This document shows, in pieces, positions 54,467 to 57,941 of a stretch of DNA of 57,941 bases. A program made the position numbers and the translations under genes. Position 1 is the first letter of the stretch. Each line of letters opens with the position of its first letter. The notes below the pieces were generated by a model. That model saw only the letters and a program-made list of their open reading frames with translations. It searched no databases and was not told the DNA's origin. The DNA lies in the NCBI GenBank assembly GCA_948468385.1, contig CAOKHZ010000028.1, positions 1 through 57,941 of the forward strand, given 5' to 3'. The stretch is from an uncultured Faecalicatena sp. (GTDB lineage: Bacteria; Bacillota; Clostridia; Lachnospirales; Lachnospiraceae).

Positions 54467-55654
54467 ATGGCAGAGTCAAAAAGAGATTATTACGAGGTGC
54501 TGGGTGTAAGCAAGGATGCCGATGACGCGGCACTCAAAAAGGCATACCGCGTTTTGGCAAAGAAATATCATCCGGACATGAATCCGGGTGACGCGGAGGC
54601 AGAAAAAAAATTCAAGGAAGCATCCGAGGCATACGCGATTCTTAGCGATCCGGAAAAACGCCGACAGTATGATCAGTTTGGACATTCTGCATTTGAGGGT
54701 GGAGCCGGCGGTCCGGGTGGATTTGGCGGATTCGATTTTAACAGCGCGGATTTTGGCGACATTTTTGGCGACATTTTCGGAGATTTGTTTGGCGGCGGCA
54801 GAAGGGGCGGCCGTAGCAACGGCCCGATGAAGGGGGCAAATATCCGCAAGAGCATCCGCATTTCTTTCGAAGAAGCCGTTTTTGGCTGCGACAAAGAATT
54901 GGAAGTTGTGCTTAAGGATCCGTGTACGGCATGTAACGGTTCCGGTGCCAAGCCAGGCACGTCACCGGAGACTTGTCCGAAATGTGGCGGCAAGGGACAG
55001 GTGGTTTACACGCAACAGTCGTTTTTCGGCACGGTGCAAAACGTTCAGACTTGTCCGAACTGCGGCGGTTCGGGTCATGTGATTAAAGAAAAATGTCCGT
55101 CTTGTTCGGGAACCGGTTATACGTCTAGCAGAAAGAAGATTCAAGTGTCCATACCGGCAGGTATCGACCATGGCCAGAGCGTGCGTATCCGTGAAAAAGG
55201 AGAGCCGGGGGTGAACGGAGGCCCGAGGGGTGACTTGCTCGTGGAGGTCAACGTGGCCAGACACCCGATTTTCCAGAGGCAGGACGTGCACATTTTCTCT
55301 ACCGTGCCGATTTCGTTCGCGCAGGCCGCGTTGGGAGCGGACATCCGCGTGTCGACCGTTGACGGGGATGTCATTTATACCGTGAAGCCGGGCACGAAGA
55401 CCGACACGAAGGTGCGATTGAAGGGCAAGGGCGTACCGTCGCTTCGCAACCCGCAGGTACGGGGCGACCATTACGTGACGTTGGTCATCCAGACTCCGGA
55501 TAAGCTGAGCGCGGAAGCCAAGGAGGCACTGCGCAAGTTCGACGCGCTGGCGGGCAATACATTGAAACAAGAGGTGACACCGGACGAGTCCAAGAAAGGC
55601 AAGCGCAAAGGAAAAGGATTCATGGATAAAATGAAAGAAGCCTTTGACGAGTAG
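54467..55654 (+). CDS. dnaJ: Chaperone DnaJ (Hsp40)
   Basis: Co-chaperone that stimulates DnaK ATPase. 395 residues. J domain with HPD ([11 protein letters not shown], about 29-39), a Gly/Phe region ([19 protein letters not shown]), four CxxCxGxG zinc repeats ([32 protein letters not shown]) and the C-terminal beta domains. It ends with a Lys-rich tail. GAAAGGTAGAGG precedes the ATG. The 164-bp gap after dnaK holds a hairpin. Confidence 0.98.
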   Translation: MAESKRDYYEVLGVSKDADDAALKKAYRVLAKKYHPDMNPGDAEAEKKFKEASEAYAILSDPEKRRQYDQFGHSAFEGGAGGPGGFGGFDFNSADFGDIFGDIFGDLFGGGRRGGRSNGPMKGANIRKSIRISFEEAVFGCDKELEVVLKDPCTACNGSGAKPGTSPETCPKCGGKGQVVYTQQSFFGTVQNVQTCPNCGGSGHVIKEKCPSCSGTGYTSSRKKIQVSIPAGIDHGQSVRIREKGEPGVNGGPRGDLLVEVNVARHPIFQRQDVHIFSTVPISFAQAALGADIRVSTVDGDVIYTVKPGTKTDTKVRLKGKGVPSLRNPQVRGDHYVTLVIQTPDKLSAEAKEALRKFDALAGNTLKQEVTPDESKKGKRKGKGFMDKMKEAFDE

Positions 55655-55665
55655 GTTTAAAGGTT

Positions 55666-55714
55666 ATGGGGCTAACTTTGGTGATTTACAATTCGAGTGC
55701 GAAGTTAACCCCAT
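55666..55714 (+). terminator. Hairpin after dnaJ
   Basis: ATGGGGCTAACTT (55666-55678) pairs with AAGTTAACCCCAT (55702-55714), one mismatch, with a 23-base loop. Only a short T-rich stretch follows. Confidence 0.5.
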
Positions 55715-55787
55715 TGTATATTTGGATGGTACCAAAGAGTAGATATATTAAGAAAAAATAAAGTGTGAAAGAATTATGTTTTTATAG

Positions 55788-55816
55788 TTGAATTGGTGGG
55801 ATGGTAGTGCTATAAT
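55788..55816 (+). promoter_or_regulatory. Promoter of the lipoprotein at 55861
   Basis: TTGAAT (55788-55793), 17-bp spacer, TATAAT (55811-55816). It lies inside the longer open frame from 55788, so that frame cannot be the true gene start. Confidence 0.75.
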
Positions 55817-55860
55817 GATACCGTTGTTTTATCATAATAAACACTATGGAGGAGGAAAGA

Positions 55861-56492
55861 ATGATGAAAGCAAAAAATGCGTGGCTGTTTTAGCCATGGC
55901 AGTAGTAACCTTGACGGGATGCGCATCCTTTGATGCCAGCGCTTACTTGAAAGCGATACTGGACAACAGCTACAAGAATGATTCCACTGCCTTTGTAGAG
56001 CAAAAGGTGGGAACTAAGGAAGAAGCGGCTGATTTGTACCAGCAGGGTATCGACGCGAATATGAGCCAGTTGTCTGGTTATACCATGGATGATGCCACGA
56101 AGGCAGAGATGGAGAAGCTGTTTGGTGACATTTATGCGGCTGCAGATTACACGGTTGGCGAAGCGGAGAAGGATGGTAAGAATTTTAACGTTACGGTTAC
56201 ATACCGCCCGATGACGCTGATGACGGATGCTACGGAAGCTTATATGGCGGCCATTGAGGAAAAGACGACCGAGCTTACCCAGAGGGCGATGAGCGGTGAG
56301 GAGATTTCCGATGAAGAAATTGAGAAAATGGCCATTGATCTTTATCTGTCCACGTTCAAGGATCAGCTTGCGAATATCCAGTATGGCGAGGAAACGAGCA
56401 TGGTTATCAGGATTGAGTTGACTGACAACGTGTATGCTCCGAACCAGACGGATTTGGCGAATTTCGAGGCAGCGGTACTTGGTATCGAGTAA
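55861..56492 (+). CDS. Lipoprotein of unknown function whose start codon is out of frame
   Basis: About 210 residues. The strong ribosome binding site GGAGGAGG (about 55848-55855) is followed by ATG-ATG at 55861, but that frame stops after eleven codons. The body of the gene is in another frame. Adding one A to the six-A run at 55872-55877 gives MMKAKKCVAVLAMAVVTLTG followed by CAS: a perfect lipoprotein signal with lipobox LTGC. The mature part is acidic and helical (EEAADLYQQGIDANMSQLSG, TELTQRAMSGEEISDEEIEK) and ends FEAAVLGIE. Fold unknown to me, although the region resembles small DUF5105-like Clostridial lipoproteins. The lesion could be an assembly error, phase variation or slippage. 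Confidence 0.65.
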
Positions 56493-56542
56493 GAGCGTGC
56501 TATTTTGTGTTGGAGTTTATGGAAATTTGAGTAGTGTTTTGT

Positions 56543-56569
56543 GATGCCGTGCGTATAACGCACGGCATC
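56543..56569. terminator. Perfect hairpin before the AI-2E transporter gene
   Basis: GATGCCGTGCG (56543-56553), loop TATAA, CGCACGGCATC (56559-56569). There is no T tract, so it may be a processing or stability element as well as a terminator. Confidence 0.55.
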
Positions 56570-56603
56570 TGACTAGGTAAAAAATTAAGGCAGAGAGGTT
56601 TTT

Positions 56604-57761
56604 ATGGAACTGAACAAGGATAATATGAAGAGAATGATGGGCATCATCTTGTTTGCGGCTGTCGTGGTACTGGCAGTCATTAAATTTGACGTCCTATATG
56701 CATATTCGGGACAAGTTCTGGGCATGCTTTACCCATTCCTGCTTGGCGGCGCGATTGCTTTCGTGATTAACTTGCCGATGCGTTTTTATGAGCGGCAAGT
56801 TTTTGAGAGTCGGTGGATGAAAAAAAGATTTCCCAGGCTTTCGCGGATGAAACGGCCTTTTTCCATGATTCTTGCGTTCTTCTCTGTACTTTTGGTAATT
56901 GTGTTCGTGGCGTGGATCGTGGTTCCACAACTCGTCTCCACCGTAAAGACGTTGGCGGAGGCGTTTCCCGTGTTTGTTGGCGAAGTGCGTGAGCTGCTTG
57001 AAAAAATTGCGGAGGACGTTCCAGAGGTGCAGAAGTTTTTGGCTTACCTCAATCCGTCCAAAATGGACTGGAAAAAGGTGATGGGCGCGGTCATTGACTT
57101 CATGCGCAACGGTTTTGGGGAAAATGTACTTGCCTCGACGTTCTGGGTGGCGGAGCGGGCAATCAGCAGCACGGTGAATTTCTTTATCGCGCTTGTGTTT
57201 TCTTTTTACATTTTGGCGCAGAAAGAAAAATTGGGCAATCAGGCTTCGCGCATGCTTAGGGCCTATACTTCTTCCAAGGTGTATGAGACTACGATGAAAG
57301 TTTGCCGATTATTGCATGACAATTTCAGCAAATTTATTACGGGACAATGTATAGAGGCGGTCATCCTTGGAACGTTGTTCGTCGTGTCCATGACGGTGTT
57401 CCGATTTGATTATGCGCTGATGATAGGAGTGCTGATTGCGTTTACCTCTCTGATTCCCATTGTCGGGGCGTTTATCGGATGCATTGTCGGAGCCTTTTTG
57501 ATTCTGGTGGTAAACCCGTTCCGGGCGGTGTTGTTCGTCATATTGTTCTTGGTGATTCAACAGATTGAGGGGAATTTGATTTATCCACACGTGGTGGGAA
57601 ATTCGGTCGGCCTTCCTTCCATCTGGGTGTTGGTTGCGGTCACGATTGGCGGCAGCTTGATGGGCGTGGTCGGGATGCTCGTGTTCATCCCGCTGATGTC
57701 CACGGTGTATGCGTTGCTTCGGGAGAGCGTAAACCGCAGGAATGCATTGAAGACGGATTGA
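56604..57761 (+). CDS. AI-2E family transporter (PerM/YdbI-like)
   Basis: A 385-residue membrane protein of the AI-2E (formerly UPF0118) family. About eight hydrophobic segments are seen, including MGIILFAAVVVLAVIKFDVL, the pair at LYPFLLGGAIAFVINLP, FSMILAFFSVLLVIVFVAWIV, FFIALVFSFYILAQKE, and a C-terminal group that holds LIAFTSLIPIVGAFIG, VILFLVIQQIEGNLIYPHVVG and GLPSIWVLVAVTIGGSLMGVVG. These latter blocks are family signatures. Members were linked to autoinducer-2 export or to sodium/proton antiport; which applies here is unknown. AGAGAGG precedes the ATG. Confidence 0.93.
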   Translation: MELNKDNMKRMMGIILFAAVVVLAVIKFDVLYAYSGQVLGMLYPFLLGGAIAFVINLPMRFYERQVFESRWMKKRFPRLSRMKRPFSMILAFFSVLLVIVFVAWIVVPQLVSTVKTLAEAFPVFVGEVRELLEKIAEDVPEVQKFLAYLNPSKMDWKKVMGAVIDFMRNGFGENVLASTFWVAERAISSTVNFFIALVFSFYILAQKEKLGNQASRMLRAYTSSKVYETTMKVCRLLHDNFSKFITGQCIEAVILGTLFVVSMTVFRFDYALMIGVLIAFTSLIPIVGAFIGCIVGAFLILVVNPFRAVLFVILFLVIQQIEGNLIYPHVVGNSVGLPSIWVLVAVTIGGSLMGVVGMLVFIPLMSTVYALLRESVNRRNALKTD

Positions 57762-57783
57762 CAGGAATGCGGCGGACATGCAT

Positions 57784-57941
57784 GTAAGCGTCTAAAAGAC
57801 AGACGCTAAGTGCTCGGTTAAGAGGAAGTTGCGCTGTCACTAAGCTCGAAAGAACCTCGCAAAGTGACCCGCAACTACATTCGCACGTAAGCGTCTAAAA
57901 GACAGACGCTAAGTGCTCGGTTAAGAGGAAGTTGCGCTGTC
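57784..57941 (+). repeat. Structured 103-bp tandem repeat running off the window
   Basis: A 55-base block (57784-57838) returns exactly at 57887-57941, period 103. Each unit begins with a perfect hairpin (AGCGTCT, 7-base loop, AGACGCT). A second fold pairs GTTGCG and GTCAC (about 57829-57839) with GTGAC and CGCAAC (about 57864-57875). Unit number is unknown because the window ends inside the second copy. Confidence 0.75.

Noticed and set aside
57784-57941. The terminal repeat as a CRISPR array
   Set aside because: The repeated block is 55 bases with a 103-base period, the spacer folds with the repeat, only two copies are visible and no cas gene is near.

Overview
The window looks like a chromosomal segment of an anaerobic Clostridia member, most likely Lachnospiraceae. 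Evidence: the block comEA / comEC-holA-lepA-hemW-hrcA-grpE-dnaK-dnaJ with a CIRCE operator, an argCJBD cluster with ArgR-type operators, AraC regulators with long N-terminal sensing regions beside sugar genes, large lipoprotein solute-binding proteins, strong AGGAGG ribosome binding sites and consensus sigma-A promoters. The family assignment is inference; no rRNA or other taxonomic marker is present. I see no complete insertion sequence, prophage, CRISPR array or tRNA.

Layout. 1-5.0 kb: an AlbA_2/Schlafen-type regulator, a DUF952 protein, a decayed GDSL hydrolase, a frameshifted membrane protein and a small P-loop ATPase. 5.2-11.6 kb: ZIP metal transporter, leucyl-tRNA synthetase with a structured leader, a SanA-like DUF218 protein, a class-I glutamine amidotransferase-like hydrolase and an M19 dipeptidase. 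11.7-28.7 kb is the carbohydrate part: a membrane-anchored GH3 enzyme with reversed domain order, argG, an AraC regulator divergent from an isomerase/PfkB kinase/class II aldolase operon, a lipoprotein, a GH43 enzyme, two adjacent AraC-type regulators, an orphan solute-binding lipoprotein and an SDR dehydrogenase. 28.7-33.7 kb: a structured non-coding stretch, an AAA ATPase remnant, a TetM-like ribosomal GTPase fused to a C-terminal YacP/Rae1-type NYN nuclease, and proA. 33.7-38.9 kb: ArgR sites and argC-GNAT-argJ-argB-argD. 39-47 kb: YdcZ-type transporter, a lipoprotein ComEA, an OmpR/histidine-kinase pair, a GerMN lipoprotein, comEC and holA. 47-55.7 kb: lepA, hemW, then hrcA-grpE-dnaK-dnaJ. 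The end holds a lipoprotein with an out-of-frame start, an AI-2E family transporter and a 103-bp repeat array that runs off the window.

How genes work together. argG and argCJBD have the same palindromic operator overlapping their promoters, so they probably form one ArgR regulon. The isomerase, kinase and aldolase would together convert an aldose to a ketose, phosphorylate it and cleave it to three-carbon units; the sugar is unknown. The two-component genes lie between comEA and comEC, and five phased GTAAY repeats in front of comEA are candidate sites for that response regulator. The chaperone operon is a standard HrcA/CIRCE unit.

The most novel candidate is the GTPase-NYN fusion at 29456-32374, which would join a ribosomal A-site factor to an A-site endonuclease fold in one chain. 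Other patterns worth attention are a repeat family inside operons, anchored at stop codons and related to the terminal array; a 37-bp repeat that supplies the last codons of an AraC gene; a nearly leaderless holA transcript whose promoter overlaps the comEC terminator; and three frame lesions at A-runs. Function and start assignments come from reading the sequence, and no database search was run.
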